A DNA stretch of 64,000 nt, from contig NZ_JAPNJW010000001.1 in the NCBI RefSeq assembly GCF_026626745.1, forward strand, positions 4,262,001-4,326,000, given 5' to 3'. The position numbers and the translations under genes were made by a program. Origin of the DNA: Nannocystis sp. RBIL2 (GTDB taxonomy: Bacteria > Myxococcota_A > Polyangia > Nannocystales > Nannocystaceae). Positions 18,986 through 27,996 of the stretch are shown one piece after another; position 1 is the first letter of the stretch, and each line of letters opens with the position of its first letter. The notes under the pieces were generated by a model, which saw only the letters and a program-made list of their open reading frames with translations, made no database searches and was not told where the DNA came from.

Positions 18986-20377
18986 ATGTCCGCCCCGTCC
19001 GCGCGCCCGCGAGCCGGCTTCGCCGCGCTCTCGCTCGGCCTGGTCCTCACGACAGGCTGTGCGACCTACTCGGACCGCACCCGCGAGGCCCGCGGCGCGG
19101 CCCAGCGGGGCGATCTGCCCGGCGCGGAGAAGCAGGTCAACAAGCTGCTCGGCACCCGCAGCAGCAAGGACATGCCGACCAAGTGGAAGAAGGACACCGC
19201 GCTCGCCCTGCTCGAGCGCGGCATGATCCTCCACGCCAGCGGCGCCTACAAGCTCAGCGCCCGCGACCTCTCGGTCGCCGAGAAGCAGCTCGAGCTCCTC
19301 GACATCGCCCGCGACGGCGCCGGCCAGCTCGGCAAGTACGTGTTCTCCGACAGCTCCACCAAGTACAAGGCGCCGCCGTCGGAGAAGCTGGTCCTCAACG
19401 CCTACAACCTCCTCAACTACCTCCTGCAGGGCGACCTCTCGGGCGCGCGCGTCGAGGCCAAGCGCTTCACGGTGATGCACGAGTACCTCACCAGCTACGA
19501 CCAGCGCGGCCGCCCGCGGGCCGAGGGCGAGGCTGACGTCGCCCACCCCCACGGCGCGTTCGGCAGCTGGCTGGCCGGCTTCGTGTTCGAGCGCCTCGGC
19601 GAGCACGAGTCGGCGCTGCGCTACTACGACGAGGCCCTGCAGGCGCGCCCGTTCGCCAGCCTCGTCGGCCCGGTCCAGCGGCTGTCGGCGCTGGCCGGCT
19701 ACCGCTCGCCGCGGCTCGACGCTGTCCTCGGGGGCATGTCCTATGAGGCAGCCCAGGCGCCGAGCGAGGTCGTGGTGGTCGTCAGCGTCGGCCGGGTCCC
19801 GCTCAAGGAGGCGCGGCACATGCCGATCGGCGCGGCCGTCGGCCTGGCCCACGCCTACATCACCGGCGACAGCCGCGTGCTCGAGCGCAGCGCGCTCAAG
19901 ATGGTCGTCTACCCCGAGCTGGTGCCGTCGGGCAGCGCGTTCGAGACCGCCGAGCTGCGCGTCGACGGCCAGCCGGTCGGGCTCGAGATCGCCAGCGACA
20001 TCCAGACCGAGGTCATCGACGAGTACGAGCAGATGAAGCCGAAGATCATCGGCGCCGCGATCTCGCGCCTGATCGTCCGCGCGGCGGTGGCCGAGGGCGC
20101 CCGCGCGGCCGGCAACAGCGCGAAGGAGGGCGGCGCGATCATCGGCCTGTTCGCCGCGCTCGCGGCCGAGGGCGCCCTGCTCGCGGCCGACCGGCCGGAC
20201 ACCCGCTCCTGGACCCTGCTCCCGGGCCTCGTCCTGGTCGCGCGCGTCCCCGTGCAGCCGGGCCCGCACGCCGCCACCGTGGTCGCGTCAGGCCGCGGGG
20301 GCAGCGAGACCCGCAACTACTCGTTCGATGTCCCGGCCGGCGGCTTCGTTGTGCTGGACGTCACCACCCTGCGCTGA
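18986..20377 (+). CDS. COG3014-like lipoprotein accompanying LpoB
   Basis: 463 residues, with a signal peptide and lipobox LTTGCA (Cys about 25). The N-terminal half is helical and TPR-like (ERGMILHASGAYKLSARDLSVAEKQLELL, then GDLSGARVEAKRF, then FERLGEHESALRYYDEAL). The C-terminal half ends in a beta-rich domain (VQPGPHAATVVASGRGG). It matches the family that sits beside LpoB in many proteobacteria and is likely an outer-membrane lipoprotein of the same envelope system. A palindrome copy is embedded in frame at about 19720-19748. The ATG follows the lpoB-like stop by 7 nt, with GAGGG as a weak SD. Confidence 0.7.
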   Translation: MSAPSARPRAGFAALSLGLVLTTGCATYSDRTREARGAAQRGDLPGAEKQVNKLLGTRSSKDMPTKWKKDTALALLERGMILHASGAYKLSARDLSVAEKQLELLDIARDGAGQLGKYVFSDSSTKYKAPPSEKLVLNAYNLLNYLLQGDLSGARVEAKRFTVMHEYLTSYDQRGRPRAEGEADVAHPHGAFGSWLAGFVFERLGEHESALRYYDEALQARPFASLVGPVQRLSALAGYRSPRLDAVLGGMSYEAAQAPSEVVVVVSVGRVPLKEARHMPIGAAVGLAHAYITGDSRVLERSALKMVVYPELVPSGSAFETAELRVDGQPVGLEIASDIQTEVIDEYEQMKPKIIGAAISRLIVRAAVAEGARAAGNSAKEGGAIIGLFAALAAEGALLAADRPDTRSWTLLPGLVLVARVPVQPGPHAATVVASGRGGSETRNYSFDVPAGGFVVLDVTTLR

Positions 20378-20446
20378 CCCTCGCTTACGCTGATCGTCAC
20401 CCGCCTCGCGCTTCGTCTCACTCCTACGCTCTCCTCGAGGTGCCCC

Positions 20447-21061
20447 ATGCTGCGTCGTCGCCTTCGTCTCCGCGCCCTGCACTCCCTCCTGATGGTCGTC
20501 GGCGCCTACCTCGGCTTGTGCAGCCTCGCGCCGGACGCCGAGGCCAGCGTGCTCGGCCGTCGCGGCATCGAGATCGAGGGCCCGCAGGACCGCCGCGGCT
20601 TCTTCATCGGCCCCGGCATCGGCTTCGGCGCCACGTACTTCGACAGCCCGCTGTTCGCCCGCACCTTCAACGAGGCGACCGCCTTCATCCCCGGCGGCCG
20701 CATCGAGCTGGCCCTCGGCGGCGGCGTCGGCAAGCGCCTCACGCTCGGCGTCAACCTCCACCTCGGCACGTACATGTCGAGCCGCTTCGGCCCCAAGGTG
20801 TTCTTCGGCGGCGACGTCGAGGCCAACGTCTTCATCGTCCGCGGCTTCTTCATCCGCACCGGTATCGGCATCGGCGGCGTGCCCCAGGGCGACGGCCGCC
20901 GCGTCCGCATGGGCGCCGGCGGCGTGGTGGGCCTCGGCTACGAGTTCTGGCTCAACGCCAGCGCCGCCCTCGGCGTCGCGCTGCTCTACGACATCCGCGC
21001 CGTGCCCGGCGACGGCCTCCGGCACACGCCGTACGTCGGGCTCCGCTTCGCGTGGTACTGA
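20447..21061 (+). CDS. Small outer-membrane beta-barrel-like protein
   Basis: 204 residues. A signal peptide (RALHSLLMVVGAYLGLCSLAPDAEA) is followed by alternating strands rich in Gly and aromatics (FFIGPGIGFGATYF, GGRIELALGGG, RLTLGVNLHLGTYM, VFFGGDVEANVFIV, FFIRTGIGIGG, YVGLRFAWY). The chain ends in an aromatic residue, as is usual for outer-membrane barrels. Eight strands are plausible. Third gene of the LpoB cluster, on the same strand. Role unknown. Confidence 0.65.
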   Translation: MLRRRLRLRALHSLLMVVGAYLGLCSLAPDAEASVLGRRGIEIEGPQDRRGFFIGPGIGFGATYFDSPLFARTFNEATAFIPGGRIELALGGGVGKRLTLGVNLHLGTYMSSRFGPKVFFGGDVEANVFIVRGFFIRTGIGIGGVPQGDGRRVRMGAGGVVGLGYEFWLNASAALGVALLYDIRAVPGDGLRHTPYVGLRFAWY

Positions 21062-21238
21062 CGAACGCTCCGGCAAAAACCCGCGCCGAGTTCACCGTCA
21101 CGGCGCGGCCTCTCTCCGCCGAACCGCGACGGGGCTGACCCCGCGCCAGCGCTTGAACACCTCGCCGAACGACGGCAAGCTCTCGTCGACGCGCACTGCA
21201 GCGCGCGCACGGTCTTCTCGAGAGGTTGGTTCGGAGAC

Positions 21239-22374
21239 ATGGCGATCGCACCGGGCGAGGTTCTGCGCAGGTCGGGTCTCGGCGCGCTGCTGGTGACCTT
21301 CGCGTCGCTGGTCGGGTGCGACGCATCGGCGCGAGAGGAGGCGCCGGCTCGCCAGGAGGCCGCGCCTCGCGGCGAGCCGGCTGGGGACCCGGCGCCGGCC
21401 CAGCAGGACGCGCTCGCCGGGTTCATCGACGAGTACGCGCGGACGCACGAGTTCCACGGGACCATCGCGGTCCAGCAGCGCGGGGCCCTGCTCCATCGCC
21501 GCAGCTACGGGCTCGCCAATCGGCCGTTCGCGGTGCCTCACGGCGACGACACGAAGTACAAGGTCGCGTCGATCACCAAGCTGTTCACCGCGGCGCTCGT
21601 CCTGCAGCTGCGCGATCGGGGCAAGCTCGACCTCGACGCGACGATCCACACCTACCTACCGTCCTACGCCGGCGAGGCGGCGACGAAGGTCACGGTGCAC
21701 CAACTGCTAAACCACACGTCGGGGATGCAGAACGCGGACGAGGGCGCCGATCCGGCGAAGGGGGTGCCCCACTACCAGACGCCGATGTCGAGCGACGAGC
21801 TGGTGCGCCGGTTCTACAGCGGGCCGCTGGCCGCCGAGCCGGGCCGCAAGTTCGACTACAACAACGCCGATTACGTGCTGCTGGGGAAGATCGTCGAGGC
21901 GATCCACCAGAAGCCGCGGGACCGCTCGGGCTGCGAGCGACGGGGATGCTGCGTCAGGCGGAGGTGGTCGAGCGGCTGGCCGATACGTACTTCTCCCGCG
22001 ACGATTCGCAGTCGCTGACGAACGACCTGCCGGTGTACATGGAGAACTGGTTCGCCGCCGGGGCGATGGTCTCGACCGCCGACGATCTGTTGAAGTTCGC
22101 CGACGCGCTGTTCGCCGGCGCGCTGCTGCAGCCGGACAGCCGCGAGCGGATGCTGACCCCGGGCCTCGACGACTACGGCTACGGGCTGTGGATCGACACC
22201 GTCCCGGCGGGCGGAAAGATGGTCCGCGTGTACCGCCGCCCGGGCCAGATCATGGGCGCGCAGACGATGCTGATCCGCTACCACGAGCTCGACCTGACGA
22301 GCGTGGTCCTCGGCAACGCGAGCAACACGAGCCCCGATGAATTCGCGTTCGCTATCGGCCGCCGGTTCTTGTAG
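21239..22374 (+). pseudogene. Broken beta-lactamase-family serine hydrolase lipoprotein
   Basis: The first part reads well from ATG 21239: signal peptide with lipobox SLVGC, then a class C beta-lactamase-like domain with the SxxK motif (VASITKLFTAALVLQL), LLNHTSGMQ and YNNADYVLLGKIVEAIHQKP. At about 21910 that frame turns into a non-family sequence and stops at 22018. The family sequence resumes in another frame (LGLRATGMLRQAEVVERL, then AAGAMVSTADDLLKFADALF) to TAG 22372-22374. About ten residues usually found before PLG are missing, so a small frameshifting deletion is likely. A sequencing error alone would not remove residues. Confidence 0.7.
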
Positions 22375-22466
22375 GGCGAAGCGAATTGAATCGTCGGCCG
22401 GCGCCACCGGCTCCGACACCGACCGCGACCGCAACTGTGCCAGCGACGGCGGCCACCGCACGCGCG

Positions 22467-22741
22467 TGGCGATAGCCGCGACTGTGCAGCGCGTGCAGCT
22501 GCTCGGCCGCGAGCGCGACGCGGGCCTGCGCTTCGACTACGCGCAGGCGTAGGTCCGCGCCCGCGCCTACGAGGAGGCCGCGCGCGAGCTGGCGTGGTTG
22601 GGCGATCAACTCGACGAACTCGACGGCCGCGAGGCCGTCCCGGAGTCGACGCTCTGCTCGGCGATCGCCGAGGTGGAGCGCGCCGAGCCGTCCACCTCGA
22701 CCATCTTCGCCAGCCGCCGCCGCCTCGAACGCCGCCACTGA
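22467..22741 (+). pseudogene. Probable gene remnant interrupted by an amber codon
   Basis: Reading the frame from GTG 22467 gives a strongly codon-biased protein-like sequence: VQRVQLLGRERDAGLRFDYA, then QA, a TAG at 22550-22552, then VRARAYEEAARELAWLGDQL and on to FASRRRLERRH and TGA at 22739-22741. Nothing shifts frame; only the amber codon breaks it. The product is not recognised. It lies directly after the broken hydrolase gene, so this is a small zone of gene decay. The start is uncertain because the 5' part blends into non-coding DNA. Confidence 0.4.
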
Positions 22742-23005
22742 CGACGACCGACGGTCTCGGCGCCCATCAAGACGGCGAGACGCTCGGCGGAGTTTGCAGG
22801 CGATCTGCGCGACCTCGTCGACCCGCCCCCCACACGTCCTGGTGCTCGCTGACGACCGCGCCGTTCGGAAAGAGCGCAAACCGGGAGGGCGAAGCTCGCG
22901 GACATGTATCAATGTCCTATCGGACATGTCCCAAACTACATACTCCGTGAGCGCCCCCGCGGCGCTTGCCCCGGGCTCCACGGCGGACTACTCTGAATCT
23001 CGCTC
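22742..23005. other. Intergenic region with a CATG hairpin near its end
   Basis: No gene is seen. At 22901-22946 there is a palindrome cluster (GGACATGTATCAATGTCC, then TATCGGACATGTCCCAAAC). TACTCT at 22989-22994 sits 11 nt before the GTG of the next gene and is the likely -10 element. Confidence 0.45.
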
Positions 23006-24262
23006 GTGTCCCCCGCAGCGACCCCTCCGCAGCCCTGCCTGCGCCTCCGCAGGGCGATCGCGCTGGCGCTGACGGCCGCGTGCGGCGCAGCCGAACCGCC
23101 GCGAGCGGCCGCAGGCGTCGAGGCGGCTTCGCCGCGAACAGAGGCCGCACCCGCGCCGGTCGCCGTCGCGCCGGTCGCCGAGCCGCTCCCGGAGCCACCG
23201 CGGCGCGCCGCCCTTCGCTTCGAGGAGGTGGACGTCTACGGGACGGCGTGCGCCAGCATCCACTCGCTCGTCTACTCGATGGGCTTCAGCCCCGACGAGC
23301 GGACCTTCTTCACGCTGCACGACTCCGGCGATCAATGCGTGTACCAGGTCGTCGACGGACGACTCGTGAACCAGCGGCGGATCGCGCCGGCACGGCCGAT
23401 CGAACACGATGGCTGGCTGGCCTATCCGTTCGACGTGCCGCTCGGCCCAGACCGCCGCTGGGGCATCACCTTCTCCAACGACAACGAGCCCCTGATCTGG
23501 CGGATGGGAACCCGCCGGCCGCCCTGGGGCCTCGTGCCGTTCCCCGACGATACGGTCTACGAAGCGGTGCTGACCGATGACGCGTTGATCTTGCAAAACC
23601 ATAAAGGCGCCGTCGGGGTCTGGTCGCTGGCCACTCGGCGTCGGCACAAGTTCACCGCCGTGCATGAGGAGCGGTCGCTGATGGCCGTACGCGACGACGG
23701 CGGCGCCCTCGCGCTCGCGGGCTCGGCGATCGCGGCCTGGGATCTCGAGACCGGCGCCGAATTGCTGCCGCGCACGCCGCTCTCGCGGCCCATCACGGCG
23801 GTCGCGTTCGTGCGCGACACCCCGCGCCTCATCGCCGTCGATCAGGACGGCGGATACCACGAGTGGGACCTGTCGACGCCCGACCCTGCCGAACACGCGG
23901 TCCATCGCGACCTCGGCAAGGCACTCGCTAAGGTATGGTTCCTCGACGGCGGTGCGGCGCTCGTCGGCGTCGGCGGCGGAAAGGTGGCGATCTACCGCGC
24001 CCTCGGACCCGAGCGCACGATCGAGGTCCGCCGGCTCGCGGAGGTCCGCGCCAGCGACGAGTGGCTGCAGGCCCATGTCTCGCGCGCCGGCAAACGCTTC
24101 GTGCTCGACGCCGGGGACACGACGTGGATCGTGAACTCGGCCGACGCCCGGATCGAAGCGAGGCTGTCCGGCGACACCTGTCGCAGTGGCCCGTGGGCGA
24201 TCGACGAGGCCAGTACGCTGGTGTCGGATGGAGGGGCCCACCTATGCGTGTGGCTGCCGTGA
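23006..24262 (+). CDS. Exported WD40-like beta-propeller protein
   Basis: 418 residues from GTG 23006, with a -10-like TACTCT 11 nt upstream. The N-terminus looks like a lipoprotein signal (RRAIALALTAACGAA, Cys about 26), then comes an Ala/Pro linker to about residue 68. The rest is made of repeated strand patterns (FEEVDVYGTACASIHSLVYS, HKGAVGVWSLATRRRHKF, GSAIAAWDLETGAELL, DQDGGYHEWDLSTPD, DGGAHLCVWLP) typical of WD40/YVTN-like propellers. Substrate and partners unknown. It stands alone on this strand. Confidence 0.6.
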   Translation: MSPAATPPQPCLRLRRAIALALTAACGAAEPPRAAAGVEAASPRTEAAPAPVAVAPVAEPLPEPPRRAALRFEEVDVYGTACASIHSLVYSMGFSPDERTFFTLHDSGDQCVYQVVDGRLVNQRRIAPARPIEHDGWLAYPFDVPLGPDRRWGITFSNDNEPLIWRMGTRRPPWGLVPFPDDTVYEAVLTDDALILQNHKGAVGVWSLATRRRHKFTAVHEERSLMAVRDDGGALALAGSAIAAWDLETGAELLPRTPLSRPITAVAFVRDTPRLIAVDQDGGYHEWDLSTPDPAEHAVHRDLGKALAKVWFLDGGAALVGVGGGKVAIYRALGPERTIEVRRLAEVRASDEWLQAHVSRAGKRFVLDAGDTTWIVNSADARIEARLSGDTCRSGPWAIDEASTLVSDGGAHLCVWLP

Positions 24263-24435
24263 GCGCGCCGCGCCGTCAGCAGATCATGCCGTACGCGGGA
24301 CCTTCCTCGCTCGTCAGCGAAATCATGGCAGTCGATGGATCTGCCCCCCAACGTCACGGACGCCAGGCGCGGGCGCCCCGGTGGTGCTAGGGTTCGTCGC
24401 CGCACGGGTCCGTACGGCCCCAGGCAGGACCTATC

Positions 24436-25446
24436 ATGAAGCTCCTCGTCACCGGCAGCACGGGTCATCTCGGAGAGGCGCTGGTCCGCACGCTCCGCGG
24501 CGACGGCCACGACGTCGTCGGCCTCGACCGCCTCGCCTCGGCCTTCACCGACATGGTGGGTTCGATCGTCGACCGTGCCACAGTCGCGCGGGCGATCGCT
24601 GGTGTCGACGCCGTCGTTCACACGGCGACCCTGCACAAGCCGCACGTGGCCACTCACACGCGCCGCGAGTTCGTCGACACCAACATCACCGGCACCCTCA
24701 ACCTCCTCGAGGAGGCGGCGGCGGCGAGGGTGCGGGCGTTCGTCTTCACCAGCACCACCAGCGCTTTCGGCCGCGCCCTCACGCCCCCGCCGGGCGCGCC
24801 GGCGGCGTGGATCACCGAGACCGTCCCGCCCGTGCCGCGCAACATCTACGGCGCCACCAAGGTCGCCGCCGAGGACCTGTGCGAGCTCGTCCACCGCGAC
24901 ACCGGCATGCCGTGTCTGATCCTCAGGACCTCGCGCTTCTTCCCCGAAGACGACGACGACGCGACGACACGGCGCGACTACCCCGACGACAACGCCAAGA
25001 CCAACGAGTACCTGTTCCGTCGCGTCGAGCTCGAGGACGTCGTCTCGGCCCACCTGCGGGCGCTCGAGCGGGCGCCGGCGATCGGCTTCGGCCGCTACAT
25101 CGTCAGCGCGACGACGCCGTTCAGCCTCGACGACCTCCCGGCCCTGCGGGAGGACGCCCCGCGCGTGGTCGCTCGCTTGTTCCCCGAGTACGCGGCCGAG
25201 TACGCGCGCCGCGGCTGGCGCATGTTCCCCACCATCGATCGCGTCTACGTCAATCAGCGCGCACGCGACGAGCTCGGCTGGCGGCCGCGCCACGACTTCG
25301 ATGCAGTGCTGGGTCGCCTGCGCGCCGGCGAGGAGCCGCGCAGCGCGCTGGCTCTCGCGGTCGGTTCGAAGGGCTACCACGACCGTAGCTTCGCCGAAGG
25401 GCCGTACCCGGTGCTGCCCCACCGGCGCCCCGCCGCAGCCGAGTGA
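24436..25446 (+). CDS. NAD-dependent epimerase/dehydratase (extended SDR)
   Basis: 336 residues. The Rossmann motif GSTGHLG is at 7-13, a DAVVHTATL segment at about 58-66, and the catalytic YGATK (YxxxK) at about 138-142 with upstream Ser/Thr (FTSTTSAFG). A C-terminal substrate-binding part follows (ELGWRPRHDFDAVLGRL). It is a nucleotide-sugar epimerase/dehydratase-type enzyme, but the substrate cannot be read from the sequence. AGGACCTATC before the ATG is a weak SD. TAGGGT at 24388-24393, about 43 nt upstream, may be its -10. It is convergent with the MocR regulator gene, which is only 4 nt away. Confidence 0.82.
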   Translation: MKLLVTGSTGHLGEALVRTLRGDGHDVVGLDRLASAFTDMVGSIVDRATVARAIAGVDAVVHTATLHKPHVATHTRREFVDTNITGTLNLLEEAAAARVRAFVFTSTTSAFGRALTPPPGAPAAWITETVPPVPRNIYGATKVAAEDLCELVHRDTGMPCLILRTSRFFPEDDDDATTRRDYPDDNAKTNEYLFRRVELEDVVSAHLRALERAPAIGFGRYIVSATTPFSLDDLPALREDAPRVVARLFPEYAAEYARRGWRMFPTIDRVYVNQRARDELGWRPRHDFDAVLGRLRAGEEPRSALALAVGSKGYHDRSFAEGPYPVLPHRRPAAAE

Positions 25447-25450
25447 GCTG

Positions 25451-26863
25451 TCACGGACGCCAGGCCGCCCGCAGCTTGTCCACCAGGCTCCGCGCCATCG
25501 TCGGGCTGGTGACATTGGTGAAACCGAGCAGCAGCCCCGGCTCGACCGGGTGCTGGTGCTGCCAATCGCTCAATGCTTGGATCTCCAGGCCCGCTCGCCG
25601 CGCCGCGCGGGCCAGCGCGCGGTCGTCGGTGCGGCCCTGCAGACGCACCAGCAAGTGCATGCCGCCGGCCTGCAGCTCGACGCGGAGGCGCGCGCCGAAC
25701 ACCGCCTGCAGGGCCTCGACCACCGCCGCCCGCCGCTGCGCGTAGAGGTTGCGCATCTTCTTCACGTGACGGGCGAAGTGACCCTCGAGCATGAAGTCCG
25801 CGACGACCTCCTGGACGAGCTGGGGGCACCCGCCGTGAAAGGCGGCGCAGGTCGCCTCGAAGCGGGGCACGTCGGGCTCGGGGACGACGACGTAGGCGAG
25901 GCGCAGCGAGGGCAGCAACACCTTGCTGAAGGTGCCGGCGTAGTACACGACGCCCTCGCGGTCGAGGCTGGCCAGCGCGGGCAGCGGCCGGCCCTGGTAG
26001 CGATATTCGCCGTCGTAGTCGTCCTCGAGCACCCGGGCCCCCGACCCTGCGGCCCAGGCGATCAGCTCCAGACGCCGCGGCAGGGCGAGGGCGACCCCCA
26101 GCGGCGATTGATGCGAGGGCGTGACGACCGCGAGCCTGGCCCGCGCGGCGGCATGGCGGCCCTCCGCGACCTGCAAACCCGCGGCATCGACCGGCACCGG
26201 CACGACGCGGGCGCCGTGCGTCTCGAGCAGCAGTCGCGTCGGCGGAAACCCGGGATCTTCGATCCACGCCGCGTCGCCCGGACGCACCAGAGTGCGCGCC
26301 ACCAGATCGAGGGTGTGACGATAGCCGACTGTGATGAATACCTGCGCCGGGGCGCAGCGGACGCCGCGCGAGAGCGCCAGGTGGGCGGCGATGGCCTCGC
26401 GCAGACGCGGCTCACCCGCGGGCGCGGGGTAGCCGTCGTCGAGTCGGTCCGCGTCGCGCAGCCGACGAGCGGTCAGGCGCGACCACAGCGCGTGCGGGAA
26501 GGCGTCGAGCGCCGGCAGGCCGAGCTGGAACGGACGCACCGAGCGTGGGCCCGGCAGCGCCGCGGCAGGAGCGGCCGGACGGGGGCGGCCGAGCCGCGCC
26601 GCGTGCGGACCGATGGGCGCCACGCGGGTGCCCGCCTGGCCCTGCGGCAGCAGATAGCCCTCGCCGATCAACAGGTCATAGGCAGCCTCGACGGTGCCGC
26701 GCGCGAGCCCCAGAGCGCTCGCCAGGCCGCGGATCGACGGCACCCGATCGCCGGGCCGCAGCCGACCGTCGGCCACCGCGTCGCGGATGCGCGCGTAGAT
26801 CTGCCGGTAATAGGGAGAGTCCTCGGAGAGGTCGAGCGTCAGCGAAAATCGCGAAGCCGACAT
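25451..26863 (-). CDS. MocR/PdxR-type GntR-aminotransferase transcription regulator
   Basis: 470 residues. An N-terminal GntR winged helix (about 15-82: PYYRQIYARIRDAVADGRLRPGDRVPSIRGLASALGLARGTVEAAYDLLIGEGYL) is joined to a fold-type I aminotransferase-like domain with EDDYDGEYRYQGRPLPAL and a Lys-containing YYAGTFSKVLLPSLRLAYVV, the expected PLP lysine. MocR proteins bind PLP and control nearby genes. Here it is divergent from the acetyltransferase/azoreductase/AhpD-like operon, with only 64 bp between starts, so that operon is the likely target. The start ATG is inside an ACATGTCC box. Confidence 0.9.
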   Translation of the reverse strand: MSASRFSLTLDLSEDSPYYRQIYARIRDAVADGRLRPGDRVPSIRGLASALGLARGTVEAAYDLLIGEGYLLPQGQAGTRVAPIGPHAARLGRPRPAAPAAALPGPRSVRPFQLGLPALDAFPHALWSRLTARRLRDADRLDDGYPAPAGEPRLREAIAAHLALSRGVRCAPAQVFITVGYRHTLDLVARTLVRPGDAAWIEDPGFPPTRLLLETHGARVVPVPVDAAGLQVAEGRHAAARARLAVVTPSHQSPLGVALALPRRLELIAWAAGSGARVLEDDYDGEYRYQGRPLPALASLDREGVVYYAGTFSKVLLPSLRLAYVVVPEPDVPRFEATCAAFHGGCPQLVQEVVADFMLEGHFARHVKKMRNLYAQRRAAVVEALQAVFGARLRVELQAGGMHLLVRLQGRTDDRALARAARRAGLEIQALSDWQHQHPVEPGLLLGFTNVTSPTMARSLVDKLRAAWRP

Positions 26864-26927
26864 GTCCCAGTGATTTTCGCAGATCTTGGCTCTCCCGGCC
26901 AGGACATGGTCCGCACATACTCGCTGC
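26864..26927. promoter_or_regulatory. Divergent promoter region of the MocR regulon
   Basis: 64 bp between divergent starts. It carries the tail of ACATGTCC at the MocR start, an AT-rich GATTTTCGCAGATCTTGG, and GGACATGG at about 26902. TACTCG lies 4 nt before the GTG of the rightward gene. Direct or inverted half-sites for MocR could not be defined by eye. Confidence 0.4.
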
Positions 26928-27374
26928 GTGACGATCGCAAACGACGAGGTCTCGCTGCGCCACGCGGAGCACGACGACGAGCTCCGCGCCTGCTACACGC
27001 CGATGCTGGCCCTGCGACCGGGCCTGCGCGACGCCGAGGAGCTGCTGACGCGGATCCGCCGCCAGCAAGCGCAGGGGTACCGCTTGCTGGCCGCCTGGCG
27101 CGGCGGCGAGGCGCTCGGGCTCGCCGGCTACCGCGAGCAGGACAACCTGATCTACGGCCGCTTCGTCTACGTCGACGACCTGGTGGTGCGAGAGGACGTC
27201 CGCCGCGAGCAGCTCGGCGAGCGGCTGCTCACCGCCGTCGCCGACGAAGCGCGTCGCCTCGGCTGCGCCCGGCTGGTGCTCGACACCGGCCTGGGCAACG
27301 CGCTGGCGCAGCGCTTCTACTTCCGCCAGGGCCTGCTGGCGGTCGGCATGCACTTCGGCCGGAGCCTGGTCTGA
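26928..27374 (+). CDS. GNAT family N-acetyltransferase
   Basis: 148 residues from GTG 26928. The GNAT fold is visible in VSLRHAEHDDELRACYTPML (motif C/D region), FVYVDDLVVREDVRREQLGERLL (motif A, with R-R-x-x-x-G-x-R/L around acetyl-CoA) and GCARLVLDTGLGNALAQRFYFRQGLLAVGMHF. Acceptor unknown. It is the first gene of a tight operon, 1 nt before the azoreductase start, and is divergent from the MocR regulator. Confidence 0.82.
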   Translation: MTIANDEVSLRHAEHDDELRACYTPMLALRPGLRDAEELLTRIRRQQAQGYRLLAAWRGGEALGLAGYREQDNLIYGRFVYVDDLVVREDVRREQLGERLLTAVADEARRLGCARLVLDTGLGNALAQRFYFRQGLLAVGMHFGRSLV

Positions 27375-27375
27375 C

Positions 27376-27993
27376 ATGCCGGCGATCCTCGCAATCGACG
27401 CCAGCCCCCGCGGCCCGGCGTCCCACAGCGGGCAGGTCGGCCGGATGGTGGTGGAGCGCCTGCTGCGGCGCTCGCCCGGCGCTCGCCTGATCGTCCGGCC
27501 CATCGGCGTCGAGCCGCTGCCGCACATCGACGCGGCCTACGCCGCGGCGATGGAGACGCCCGAGGCGCGCCGCACGGTCGCAGACCGGCAGGCGCTGGCG
27601 CGCTCGGAGGCGTTGATCGCCGAGCTCGAGGCGACCGACCGCCTGGTGATCGCTACGCCGATGCACAACTTCACGGTGCCCTCCACACTGAAGGCGTGGA
27701 TCGATCACGTGGTGCGGGCGCACCGCAGCTTCGCGCTGACGCCCCAGGGCAAGCAAGGCCTGCTGGCAGACCGGCCCACCTACGTGATCGTCAGCGCCGG
27801 CGGCGTCGTGTCCGGCGAGGGCCCGCGCCAGCCGGACTTCGTCACGCCGTACCTGCGCCACGTCCTGGCGGTGATCGGGATCCACGACGTCCAAGTTCAA
27901 ATGCTCGAGGGCCTCGTGCGCGGCCCGGACGCCGTGCAGGCCGCGGAGCGGAGCGCACGCGCGTGGCTCGATCGACAACTCCCGGAGGAATGA
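27376..27993 (+). CDS. FMN-dependent NADH:quinone oxidoreductase (azoreductase-like)
   Basis: 205 residues of flavodoxin-like fold. IDASPRGPASHSGQVG at the N-terminus is the FMN-phosphate loop, followed by PMHNFTVPSTLKAWIDHVVRAHRSF (the AzoR P-M-x-N-F-x-x-P-S-x-L-K-x-W-I-D signature) and VSAGGVVSGE. It reduces quinones and azo compounds by two electrons, protecting against quinone stress. Middle gene of the MocR-linked operon. Confidence 0.88.
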   Translation: MPAILAIDASPRGPASHSGQVGRMVVERLLRRSPGARLIVRPIGVEPLPHIDAAYAAAMETPEARRTVADRQALARSEALIAELEATDRLVIATPMHNFTVPSTLKAWIDHVVRAHRSFALTPQGKQGLLADRPTYVIVSAGGVVSGEGPRQPDFVTPYLRHVLAVIGIHDVQVQMLEGLVRGPDAVQAAERSARAWLDRQLPEE

Positions 27994-27996
27994 AAC

